This document shows positions 5,636 to 12,423 of a stretch of 20,505 bases of DNA, in pieces; positions within the stretch are counted from its first letter, which is position 1; every line of letters begins with the position of its first letter. Where the stretch lies: IMG/VR virus record IMGVR_UViG_3300000116_000325, positions 1 to 20,505 of that record; one strand, written 5' to 3'. The stretch is from a virus. A model generated the notes under the pieces. That model did no database searches. It was not told where the DNA came from and saw only the letters and a program-made list of their open reading frames with translations. The position numbers were made by a program, and so were the translations under genes.

Positions 5636-6339
5636 AAAAAATCTGAGAGACCCTCCAATGTTAATTTGTTTTCTCTATTACAAGCAGAACAAGTCCACTC
5701 AATCTTTTTCTGTAGTGAAGGAGTACTATCAATAAACTCTGTAACTTTCTCAAATTGTTGAGTTGTCATAGAGTCAATAAACCCTGTTATTTCGTCTAAA
5801 CTCCACTCCGTTATTCTTTCGTCTGGTGTGTTTATAGAAACTATACAATCCTTTACCATAATCATACCGAACTCTGAACCTGTCATACCTTCTTTATAAT
5901 TATTAATAAATGCTAGATAAGTTGGATATCTTAATTCTATACTTATTTCTTCGTTTAATTCTATAGTGGGACTTTTTGGATTATCTTGAACAATTTCCAC
6001 ACTCGTCAAGTCAACAACAACTTCTGTACTTGCTTCACAATCTTCCTGTTGACATTTTGCGTTAAAGTTTGAGGTTTCTCCTACAGACCTTGCGCGTATT
6101 TGTGTAAACATATATTCAACATCATATGTTGTTAATGTTTTTGGATTTACTGTATCATATACACACGCAACAATAGTATCTATCATTGCTCTCATAGAAA
6201 GTTTTTCATCTTTAGACTCAAATGCTTGTAAAAGTATTTTCTCTTCTTTTACAAAATAAGGTCTGAAAGTTATTTTCTTTTTTGAAGAGGGTATCTCAAG
6301 TTCATATCTGATTGATTCATTTAATTTAGGTAGTGCCAT
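5632..6339 (-). CDS. 26: gp26-like baseplate hub / tail assembly chaperone (T4_baseplate family), 235 aa
   Basis: Resembles T4 gp26 and the T4_baseplate family of marine T4-like phages: an N-terminal beta-rich part with ITFRPYFVKEEKILLQA (23-39), a middle KDCIVSINTPDERITEW (about 163-179), and a C-terminal zinc-ribbon-like end. Two cysteine pairs (C96/C101 and C217/C220) probably bind one metal ion. The protein ends LEGLSDFF, where FF is encoded by the T8 slip site. T4 gp26 belongs to the hub assembly pathway. Position just before the tape measure, together with the -1 extension, makes it look like the short form of a lambda G/GT chaperone pair. A GGAG lies 14 bases before ATG 6339, which is longer than usual. 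Confidence 0.75.
   Translation of the reverse strand: MALPKLNESIRYELEIPSSKKKITFRPYFVKEEKILLQAFESKDEKLSMRAMIDTIVACVYDTVNPKTLTTYDVEYMFTQIRARSVGETSNFNAKCQQEDCEASTEVVVDLTSVEIVQDNPKSPTIELNEEISIELRYPTYLAFINNYKEGMTGSEFGMIMVKDCIVSINTPDERITEWSLDEITGFIDSMTTQQFEKVTEFIDSTPSLQKKIEWTCSACNRENKLTLEGLSDFF
5635..5641 (-). other. candidate -1 ribosomal frameshift slippery heptamer
   Basis: Minus-strand codons at the end of gp26 are GAT TTT TTT TAG. The heptamer T TTT TTT (5641-5635), part of a T8 run, fits X XXY YYZ. A one-base backward slip replaces the TAG stop with TTA and continues for 57 codons to 5462. The T8 run could also permit polymerase slippage with the same outcome. Confidence 0.7.
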
Positions 6340-6371
6340 AATATTTATTTTTTCTCCATAGTAATATTATA

Positions 6372-7076
6372 TTAAAAGATTTTTCTTAGTATTCCACCAA
6401 GTAGTGCTTCGCCTAGTTGACTTCCTGGTGTTTTAAAGTTTTTGCTTTCCCAATTTTTGTAAGATAGTTGAACAGTAACTTCCATCAATCCACCCTCACC
6501 AGTTGCGAGAGGTAATACATTCATTGATGTAGGAAAAGCATTTATAAGTTTACATTCATATACAACATCTTCTGGTAATATAGCATTGAGGTCGAACTCA
6601 CCTTGTGCGAAATCTAGGGGTCCAAGTCTCGGTAATCTTCCCCTAATACTTGATGGTATCTTACCCGCATCAAATAACTTCTTTCTTGCAATAGGAAATG
6701 CTACCCCTTTTTTGAGTTGTTGTATTACTACAGTTTTGGTGTAATCACTATGATAACCTATAGTTTGTGTTTCTTGATTAAACGCAAGGTTTTGCCATTC
6801 TTCAAAATAAGACCTTGTTTTATAATCATTCAAAATATAAAAAGACATAGAAACATCTGAAACTAAATATCCATATGCAACCTTTTCTACTTCAGTTCCT
6901 GAACGAGAATCAGTCGTTGTTATTTGTCTCCCTGGAAGGTCACATCTAGTACAAAGTATTGTCACTTCTCTTGCGTTATCATTAATAGGAGGTAACTGAA
7001 CCCTGAACATATTGCCCATTGCCATACCGCCACCAGATGATACCTCTGAAAGGAAATCGTCTATACTTACTGCCAT
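6372..7076 (-). CDS. tube-fold baseplate protein (gp19/gp54-like), 234 aa
   Basis: Pattern of the T4 gp19 tail-tube fold as found in tube and baseplate-tube initiator proteins: DLPGRQITTTDSRSG (about 46-60), VAYGYLVSDVSMSFYILNDYK (66-86) and FEEWQNLAF (91-99), the latter matching the F..W..LA loop of tube proteins. C-terminal strands end in LSYKNWESKNF. With 234 residues it is longer than a plain tube subunit (about 160) and shorter than T4 gp54 (320). Because gp48 lies just across the divergent promoter region, a gp54-like role capping the baseplate and starting the tube is the best guess. It lies 3 bases downstream of the previous stop with a TAGG ribosome site. A hub adaptor is also possible. 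Confidence 0.6.
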   Translation of the reverse strand: MAVSIDDFLSEVSSGGGMAMGNMFRVQLPPINDNAREVTILCTRCDLPGRQITTTDSRSGTEVEKVAYGYLVSDVSMSFYILNDYKTRSYFEEWQNLAFNQETQTIGYHSDYTKTVVIQQLKKGVAFPIARKKLFDAGKIPSSIRGRLPRLGPLDFAQGEFDLNAILPEDVVYECKLINAFPTSMNVLPLATGEGGLMEVTVQLSYKNWESKNFKTPGSQLGEALLGGILRKIF

Positions 7077-7079
7077 ATC

Positions 7080-7667
7080 TTAACCTATCATCTTTCTTGA
7101 ATCTTTATACGCAGTAAGAGGATTAGGTATCTTCTCAAACTGTGCAATCGGAAGGAATGTTGCAATCTCCCATTCAGGGGCAGGTACTCTCGCGAACTGA
7201 CTTTTTACATGTGCAGTAAGATAATGTTTGAAACAGGGTTTGAAATATCTCATGCTACTCATACCCTTGAGTCTTTCATATGTAATCTCAAACTTTGCGT
7301 TAGGCGACTTCTTACTTGTTGCAACTTCCATTAATGAGTCTAACATCTTTGCCCTTAGTATAGGGGGAAGGTAGTGAAGATTCAATCCATAGAAACCTTT
7401 CTCTGCTGGACCAACTACAACGACCAAAGGAAATCTATCATAATAAGGTAGTGTATCTTTTGTCTTTGGGTCATAGAAGAACATCTGCATAGAACCAACG
7501 ATTTCTGTTGCACCTCTTTCAATAGGGTCTTCTCTCATTAGTTCTCTACGATTGATTCCACGCAATGCTTTTGCACGTTGACGAAACCACTTACGGGATT
7601 CATCGGTACGAGGGTTTACTCCTGCGCGGAATGCTTCTCTAGATAGGGTATCGAATATCTTACTCAT
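7080..7667 (-). CDS. conserved phage protein next to gp4, function unknown, 195 aa
   Basis: Highly conserved-looking protein: AGVNPRTDESRKWFRQ (15-30) at the start, then MQMFFYDPKTKDTLPYYDRFPL (60-81) and GFYGLNLHYLPPILRAKMLD (91-110), and a basic, aromatic C-terminal half. I recall this pattern in marine T4-like phages as an unnamed virion-associated or hypothetical protein, but I cannot attach a proven function. Position directly after gp4 could suggest head completion or DNA-end protection (T4 gene 2 sits next to 4), which is inference only. It has no ribosome site: an exact TATAAATA ends 5 bases before its ATG, predicting a leaderless late transcript. Confidence 0.6.
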   Translation of the reverse strand: MSKIFDTLSREAFRAGVNPRTDESRKWFRQRAKALRGINRRELMREDPIERGATEIVGSMQMFFYDPKTKDTLPYYDRFPLVVVVGPAEKGFYGLNLHYLPPILRAKMLDSLMEVATSKKSPNAKFEITYERLKGMSSMRYFKPCFKHYLTAHVKSQFARVPAPEWEIATFLPIAQFEKIPNPLTAYKDSRKMIG

Positions 7668-7672
7668 ACGTC

Positions 7673-7680
7673 TATTTATA
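7673..7680 (-). promoter_or_regulatory. T4-type late promoter, leaderless arrangement
   Basis: Exact minus-strand TATAAATA (7680 to 7673), then GACGT, then ATG at 7667. With the usual late-promoter geometry the transcript would begin at the A of the ATG. It occupies almost the whole 13-base gap between gp4 and the next gene. Confidence 0.7.
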
Positions 7681-8166
7681 CTATTTCTTACGACGTTTGT
7701 AAGGTTTTATTGGTTTTAATGGTTTGGTTGACTTGGGAATAAGACCCTTCAATGGTTGTGTTTTTTCAGTCCATATCTCAAAGTGCCATCCCCTGTCCTT
7801 GGCATATTCTTCTGCCGCTCTCCATTTGTTCATGTTCTTAACATAAGTCAAACTCTCGGTGAGATATCTCTTTGTTCTTCTTGCACCTTTAGGAGGTCTT
7901 GTTTGTCCGTCAGGTTTTATTTCTACAAGCACTGTTGTACCATTTTTGTAGACTATCTTCAAGTCCATAAAGTATCGGTGGTACTTCCTATCTACTTCAT
8001 ATAGATATGGTATAACAACTTCTTCGGAAGACCACTTAATAATATTAGAAGTTTCGTCACAGTGTTTGAAAGCATATCTTTCCCATAAAGAACGATAAAC
8101 AACCTTAGTTGGGTCACCTTCATACTTAGATGGATTTTTTACTGAATATCTTCCTGAATATGCCAT
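7681..8166 (-). CDS. 4: gp4 head completion protein, TnsA/PD-(D/E)xK nuclease fold, 161 aa
   Basis: Homologue of T4 gp4 (also called gp50/65), which completes the packaged head before tail joining. The signature is clear: GRYSVKNPSKYEGDP (5-19), YRSLWERYAFKHCD (24-37), a HRYFMDL segment (63-69) and VEIKPDGQTRPP (81-92). D68 and E82-I83-K84 form the D...ExK core of the restriction-enzyme-like nuclease fold shared with TnsA, and E29 is the matching N-terminal acid. The C-terminal 30 residues are rich in Lys and Pro, likely a DNA-binding tail. It is the first gene of the minus-strand operon, with an AAGG ribosome site. In T4 it neighbours gene 53, which here lies just across the divergent promoter region. 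Confidence 0.88.
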   Translation of the reverse strand: MAYSGRYSVKNPSKYEGDPTKVVYRSLWERYAFKHCDETSNIIKWSSEEVVIPYLYEVDRKYHRYFMDLKIVYKNGTTVLVEIKPDGQTRPPKGARRTKRYLTESLTYVKNMNKWRAAEEYAKDRGWHFEIWTEKTQPLKGLIPKSTKPLKPIKPYKRRKK

Positions 8167-8174
8167 AAAAACCT

Positions 8175-8182
8175 TATAAATA
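8175..8182 (+). promoter_or_regulatory. T4-type late promoter for the baseplate operon
   Basis: Exact TATAAATA followed by G, 38 bases before the gp48 ATG, in the 53-base divergent gap between gp4 and gp48. It is well placed to start the long plus-strand structural operon. Confidence 0.8.
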
Positions 8183-8219
8183 GACTTGACGAATATAAAC
8201 TATTTAGTAGAGAAAATAA

Positions 8220-9413
8220 ATGCCATTTGCGACCCCACCAGACATTAACAAACCTAACCAACCTATTAACTCTCAGAATGTTTATGGGGGGGAAAGTAGT
8301 GAAGTTATAGTAACTGCACAAAGAAGAAGAGCAGACCTACGATATCCTCTTGACCTTGGAGTAACTGCAGGTTTAGACAGTTATATTGAATTTAGATTAG
8401 TTGACGAAGAAACTCTTGATATAGGTAATGTGGTTGAAACTGTAGTAAAGGCGGCAGTTGAACTCAAGGATAAAGCAGTTAAACTTGGTGAGGTACTTAT
8501 AGATGGTGCTACGGGTAATCCAGAACAAACACAAGAGGCAATAGACTTCATTGAAGGAGGAGTACGTAATTTTACACGAGGTGGTGTGCAAGTTGCAGGA
8601 GCATTAGCAGAAAGCATTCAAACAAATATTAAGCAAGGAACACAATCAAAGTTTTTAGACGATGGTGAAGTTTATTATCAAGAACCTAGTACAGAAAAGG
8701 GTAGAGTAGTAAAACTTTATATGCCTCCTAGTTTTTCTTATTCTGACGGTGTAAACTATGATAATGTTGAATTAGGTGTTGGTGGTGCTATGAGTTTAAA
8801 TACTTTAACTAAAGATAGAAAAACAAGCGTACTCAACGATGCACTATCATTAGGTGCAAGTACTATAGGTGCAATGGCAGCGGGTAATTCTGAAATGACC
8901 TCTCTTGCTTACCAAAGAGTAGCAGGAAAACTTTCTAGTGTTCTAGGTGTTGAACAACTCGCAAGTGGTACGGGAATGGCAGTAACAAAAGCGGCAACAA
9001 GAATTGTTACCAGTCCTAATGTAAGGGTTCTTTTCAACAGTACAAATATGAGAAACTTCTCTATGACATTTAATCTTATAGCATCATCAGAAAAAGAAGC
9101 AAAAGAAATAAAAGAAATTGTAAAACATTTTAGAGCAAACCTTTATCCTACCGCAAAGGTAGCAGAGTTTGGTGGTAAACCTGTAGAGTTAGGATTAAAA
9201 TTTCCAGATAGGTTTGTTATTAATATGATGTTTAAAGGTAAAGAAGTTTTCACTAAAATAAAACCTTGTTACTTGACAGGTGTTCAAACCGTTTACAATG
9301 CTGAACAAACAGGAATGCATTCTGACGGGAATCCTTACAAGGTTGATGTAACACTTAACTTTGCAGAATCACTTGCTATAAATAGGCAAGATGTAGAATA
9401 TGGGGGATACTAA
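8220..9413 (+). CDS. 48: gp48 baseplate tail-tube cap, 397 aa
   Basis: Homologue of gp48, the baseplate protein on which the tail tube begins to polymerise. Diagnostic parts are VVKLYMPPSFSYSDGVNYDN (about 158-177), the ELGVGG that follows, and the tube-fold segment VLFNSTNMRNFSMTFNLIAS with a KEAKEIKEIVKHFRANLYP helix (about 270-312). The length is close to T4 gp48 (364). The first 50 residues are Pro/Asn/Arg-rich and probably extended. It is the first gene of the plus-strand operon, behind the late promoter at 8175, with only a weak ribosome site. Its stop overlaps the gp53 start as TAATG, and an internal TATAAATA near its end may give gp53 an extra promoter. Confidence 0.8.
   Translation: MPFATPPDINKPNQPINSQNVYGGESSEVIVTAQRRRADLRYPLDLGVTAGLDSYIEFRLVDEETLDIGNVVETVVKAAVELKDKAVKLGEVLIDGATGNPEQTQEAIDFIEGGVRNFTRGGVQVAGALAESIQTNIKQGTQSKFLDDGEVYYQEPSTEKGRVVKLYMPPSFSYSDGVNYDNVELGVGGAMSLNTLTKDRKTSVLNDALSLGASTIGAMAAGNSEMTSLAYQRVAGKLSSVLGVEQLASGTGMAVTKAATRIVTSPNVRVLFNSTNMRNFSMTFNLIASSEKEAKEIKEIVKHFRANLYPTAKVAEFGGKPVELGLKFPDRFVINMMFKGKEVFTKIKPCYLTGVQTVYNAEQTGMHSDGNPYKVDVTLNFAESLAINRQDVEYGGY
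9377..9384 (+). promoter_or_regulatory. possible internal late promoter before gp53
   Basis: Exact TATAAATA followed by GG inside the last codons of gp48, 28 bases before the gp53 ATG. The distance is close to that of the late promoter at 20410. It must also encode Ala-Ile-Asn-Arg, so coincidence is possible. Confidence 0.5.
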
Positions 9414-10171
9414 TGCCTACTTCATATTTCAAAAACTTTGCTACTATAGGTTACAGATTTGGTGACAACGAACTTCCTGTTGCCTTCAAACAACTTTCTC
9501 AATATGTTTCTGTATTAGAAGAAACATTTAATAATGCTACTCTGTTTAACAAATACACAGTAATAGCAGGAGAGAGACCCGACACATTGTCGTTTAAACT
9601 CTATGGAACAACAGACCATTATTGGACATTCTTTCTTATGAACGAACATCTCCGTGAGTCAGGTTGGGCAATACCGTCTTATGATTTACTTGATGAAGCA
9701 AAGTCTCGTTATCCTTATAGGACTGTAACAACAAACACAGATGTCTCTGCAAACTTTCCAGTAGGTCAAGTCGTGACAGGAGCATCAAGTGGCACAACAG
9801 GAACTATCATTCGTAAGATACCCGATTTAGGTCAACTTGTAATTGATACAGGTGCAGAACCTAATACTGACAAATTCAGTTCTACCGAAAACATAACATA
9901 TCAAGATACTGATGGCAATATACAATCTGCAGTTCTCATTGCAGAATCCGAACAATATAATTCTGTTCATCACTATGAAGATGCAGATGGAGTTTATCAA
10001 GACTTAACATTATTTGATTTTGGAACAGTAGGTGCATCTTTGACCCCTGTTACATATAGAGACAGAATTGAATCAAGAAACGATGAGTTGAAAGAGATTG
10101 TTGTTATCAAACCAAGTGCTATTGATGGAGTATCCCTTCAATTCAAAAAACTTATGAAACAAAGATTATAA
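9413..10171 (+). CDS. 53: gp53 baseplate wedge protein with inserted domain, 252 aa
   Basis: Homologue of T4 gp53, a wedge subunit that holds neighbouring wedges together. It starts SYFKNFATIGYRFGD (4-18) and has the LysM-like fold of gp53 at about 45-80: NKYTVIAGERPDTLSFKLYG then DHYWTFFLMN. T4 gp53 has 196 residues; the extra length is a beta-rich insertion at about 113-180 with VGQVVTGASSGTTGTI (117-132), a motif seen in other phage structural proteins. The C-terminal ESRNDELKEIVVIK segment returns to the usual end of the family. The start overlaps the gp48 stop (TAATG) and a GGGGG ribosome site precedes it. Confidence 0.85.
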   Translation: MPTSYFKNFATIGYRFGDNELPVAFKQLSQYVSVLEETFNNATLFNKYTVIAGERPDTLSFKLYGTTDHYWTFFLMNEHLRESGWAIPSYDLLDEAKSRYPYRTVTTNTDVSANFPVGQVVTGASSGTTGTIIRKIPDLGQLVIDTGAEPNTDKFSSTENITYQDTDGNIQSAVLIAESEQYNSVHHYEDADGVYQDLTLFDFGTVGASLTPVTYRDRIESRNDELKEIVVIKPSAIDGVSLQFKKLMKQRL

Positions 10172-10177
10172 AATATA

Positions 10178-11611
10178 ATGCAACAAAATAATCAAAAGGC
10201 ACAATATACAATAACATCTGCTGTCATTCACGCGGATAGGTTTACTATTACGAGTAGCAAAAGTGAAACGAGACTTGCAGACTTTGAAGTTTTTAGTGAT
10301 ATAGTAGAACTTGTCATCTATGAATCTCTTGACAAATTATACCTTACAGGACAAGTTTCTATTATAGATAAACAAGGACTTTTTTCCACTATACAATTTC
10401 AAGGAACCGAAAAAATAACCTTTGCGATTAGTACTGCAGATGTAAATGATACTCCAATTATATTCAATAAAACTTTTATAATGAGTGAGATTATAAGTCA
10501 AACTAAACATAAATCGGGAAAGTCAAGTCTTTTTGTATTTAATCTTATAGACGAACATGGATTTCTTGGTCGTGTTTCTAAGATAAGTAAATCCTATAAT
10601 GGAAGTCTTGAAAGAATTATAAAGAATATCTTACAAAATGAACTTGGTAGAACAGTTGATATTGCCTATACGGGTGCTAAGAGTGGTGATGAAGAGTTTA
10701 GTATTCAAGGAGATATCACATGTATCATTCCAAATATGACTCCAATCACTGCCATAAATTGGTTGTGTAATAGAATAACAACAGATAATGGTACTCCTTA
10801 CTTTGCGTATTCAACACTCAATTTACCTAATCAAAAAGGTGAGAGTGACGAATCACAATTAGATGATGAAGATAAAGCAAAAGGTAATCTTATCAGAATT
10901 GGTAACTTAGATACTATGTTGACTCAAGAAGCATTCAACAATATACCGTTTGTATACAACCCCAACTCTAGAAGTGGTTTACGGTCAAATGTTATTGACC
11001 AACTTTTTAAAATTAAAAACATAAGTTTTAATAGAACATCAAATACATTAAAATTATTAGAACTTGGAGCAGTTTCATCAGAATACTCAAACACAAATTT
11101 AGGAACAGGTGAAGTATTCACAACAAAACATGTATTGAGTGACCAACTTAGAAATCTATCAAGTAATGCTATTATAGGAAAAAACGATGAAACCATACAG
11201 AATGTTTTTGATGAAGAATTATTATTGAAAGGTTCTAGGGTTGAAACCTATTCTGCAAAAAATTATCATACAATAACTTCTACAGGAACATATGGTAATT
11301 TGAAAAGTTATCATGATGAGACAGACGAGAATAAATTTAAAGTGAAAATCTCTTCAACCGCAATTAAAAATGTTCTTCATAAAAATAGTATAACTATTGT
11401 TGTAGAAGGGGCATCACTTGCTATTGGTAGAGTTACTGTTGGAGACATTATAAATATTGTTGTTGTAAGTGATAATGTAGATGACGAAGGTAATGGTGTA
11501 CCTGATATGAAAAATTCAGGAAAACATTTAATATATGACCTCAAGCATACCTTTTCAGGTGAGATACATAATGCTACATTAACCCTTTGTAAATTGGAGT
11601 CTATTCAGTAA
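10178..11611 (+). CDS. 27: gp27-like baseplate hub protein, 477 aa
   Basis: Matches the pattern of T4 gp27-type hub proteins of marine myophages: an N-terminal tube-like domain with LVIYESLDKLYLTGQVSIID (about 46-65), a KSYNGSLERIIKNILQNELG helix (about 138-157), then IIPNMTPITAINWLCNRI (about 184-201), the hub-domain signature also present in gpD/VgrG-type hubs. T4 gp27 has 391 residues and forms the trimer that carries gp5. The gene directly before a gp5-like OB protein agrees. There is no ribosome site before ATG 10178; the upstream AT-rich stretch resembles but does not match a late promoter. The stop overlaps the next start as TAATG. Confidence 0.75.
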   Translation: MQQNNQKAQYTITSAVIHADRFTITSSKSETRLADFEVFSDIVELVIYESLDKLYLTGQVSIIDKQGLFSTIQFQGTEKITFAISTADVNDTPIIFNKTFIMSEIISQTKHKSGKSSLFVFNLIDEHGFLGRVSKISKSYNGSLERIIKNILQNELGRTVDIAYTGAKSGDEEFSIQGDITCIIPNMTPITAINWLCNRITTDNGTPYFAYSTLNLPNQKGESDESQLDDEDKAKGNLIRIGNLDTMLTQEAFNNIPFVYNPNSRSGLRSNVIDQLFKIKNISFNRTSNTLKLLELGAVSSEYSNTNLGTGEVFTTKHVLSDQLRNLSSNAIIGKNDETIQNVFDEELLLKGSRVETYSAKNYHTITSTGTYGNLKSYHDETDENKFKVKISSTAIKNVLHKNSITIVVEGASLAIGRVTVGDIINIVVVSDNVDDEGNGVPDMKNSGKHLIYDLKHTFSGEIHNATLTLCKLESIQ

Positions 11612-12423
11612 TGTTAGAATACTATGGTGATAGCACTCGTTGGTTCATAGCAACAGTTGTAAACTCAACTCCTCCAACAGGATATGAAGGACGAGTAAAG
11701 ATACGCATACACGGATTACATAGTTCATCTACACAAGATATTCCAGAAGACCATTTACCTTGGGCACAATGTGTTCTTCCAACTACCGAAGGTGGAGTAT
11801 CGGGTATTGGTAAAATACCTCGTGTTCTGCCCAGTGCATTAGTGTTCGGAATATTTATGGATGGTAAGAACTCACAGACACCTATCGTGTTGGGTTCGTT
11901 TCCTAAAATAGAAAGTCCTTCCGAGATACAAAAACTAACAAAACAAAGTAGTGTTGAACAAGGTGCGGTTCTTGCAAGTACATTGGATATAAAGAATATA
12001 ATACTTGATGTTCCAGATGCAACAATTAAAAATAATAGGATTGAGTTTTGTTTACAGTTTTTTCTTAACTTAGGATACAGTTATATTCAAGCAAAAGGTA
12101 TTACCGAAAATCTTTCACAAAAAGGAATGGTTTCAGGATTTAGGGGAGAAAATGAAAGTGGTCGATTTGGTATTGCGGAATGGTCAGGAGAAAGATTTAA
12201 AAATCTAAAAGCATTCTCTGAAACTTTCAAACTATTTACAACACAACTTGAATTTATTGCATTTGAACTAAACGGAACACAAAGGTCTGCCAATATCCGT
12301 TTATTACAGACAGATAGGTATAGTGGAGAAAAAGGTTCCTTAAATATATTTGCTAAATACTATTTGAAATTAGATTTGCTTCAATTAGAACAACTTGAAA
12401 GCAAAGGAGATTATAGTGAGTAA
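11611..12423 (+). CDS. 5: gp5-like hub protein: OB fold plus degenerate-looking tail lysozyme domain, 270 aa
   Basis: Residues about 8-98 match the T4 gp5 N-terminal OB fold: RWFIATVVNSTPPTGYEGRV (10-29), a KIRIHGLHS strand, DHLPWAQCVLPTTEGGVSGIG (48-67) and TPIVLGSFP. Residues about 145-235 match the phage tail lysozyme (Phage_lysozyme2) domain: FFLNLGYSYIQAKGITENLS (150-169), GRFGIAEWSGERFKNL (184-199) and TQLEFIAFEL (211-220). In active members the N-terminal helix carries an ESG with the catalytic Glu; here the matching place reads QKG (K171), suggesting lost or altered catalysis. There is no beta-helix needle at the C-terminus, unlike T4 gp5; that part is encoded separately at 14830. A GGAG ribosome site precedes the TAATG overlap. 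Confidence 0.8.
   Translation: MLEYYGDSTRWFIATVVNSTPPTGYEGRVKIRIHGLHSSSTQDIPEDHLPWAQCVLPTTEGGVSGIGKIPRVLPSALVFGIFMDGKNSQTPIVLGSFPKIESPSEIQKLTKQSSVEQGAVLASTLDIKNIILDVPDATIKNNRIEFCLQFFLNLGYSYIQAKGITENLSQKGMVSGFRGENESGRFGIAEWSGERFKNLKAFSETFKLFTTQLEFIAFELNGTQRSANIRLLQTDRYSGEKGSLNIFAKYYLKLDLLQLEQLESKGDYSE

Noticed and set aside
6342-6349. Minus-strand AATAAATA just before gp26
   Set aside because: Only 2 bases separate it from the gp26 ATG, so a transcript starting from it would lack the start codon; it is also one mismatch from consensus.
8186-8214. TTGACG near the divergent gap as a sigma70 promoter
   Set aside because: No acceptable -10 hexamer lies 16-18 bases downstream; the TATAAA at 8195 is too close.
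10167-10174. TATAAAAT before the gp27-like gene as a late promoter
   Set aside because: It does not match TATAAATA and ends only 3 bases before the ATG; AT-rich chance is more likely.
12395-12415. TTG 12395 as start of the amidase/peptidase gene
   Set aside because: GTG 12416 has AAGGAG 6 bases upstream, while TTG 12395 has no ribosome site.
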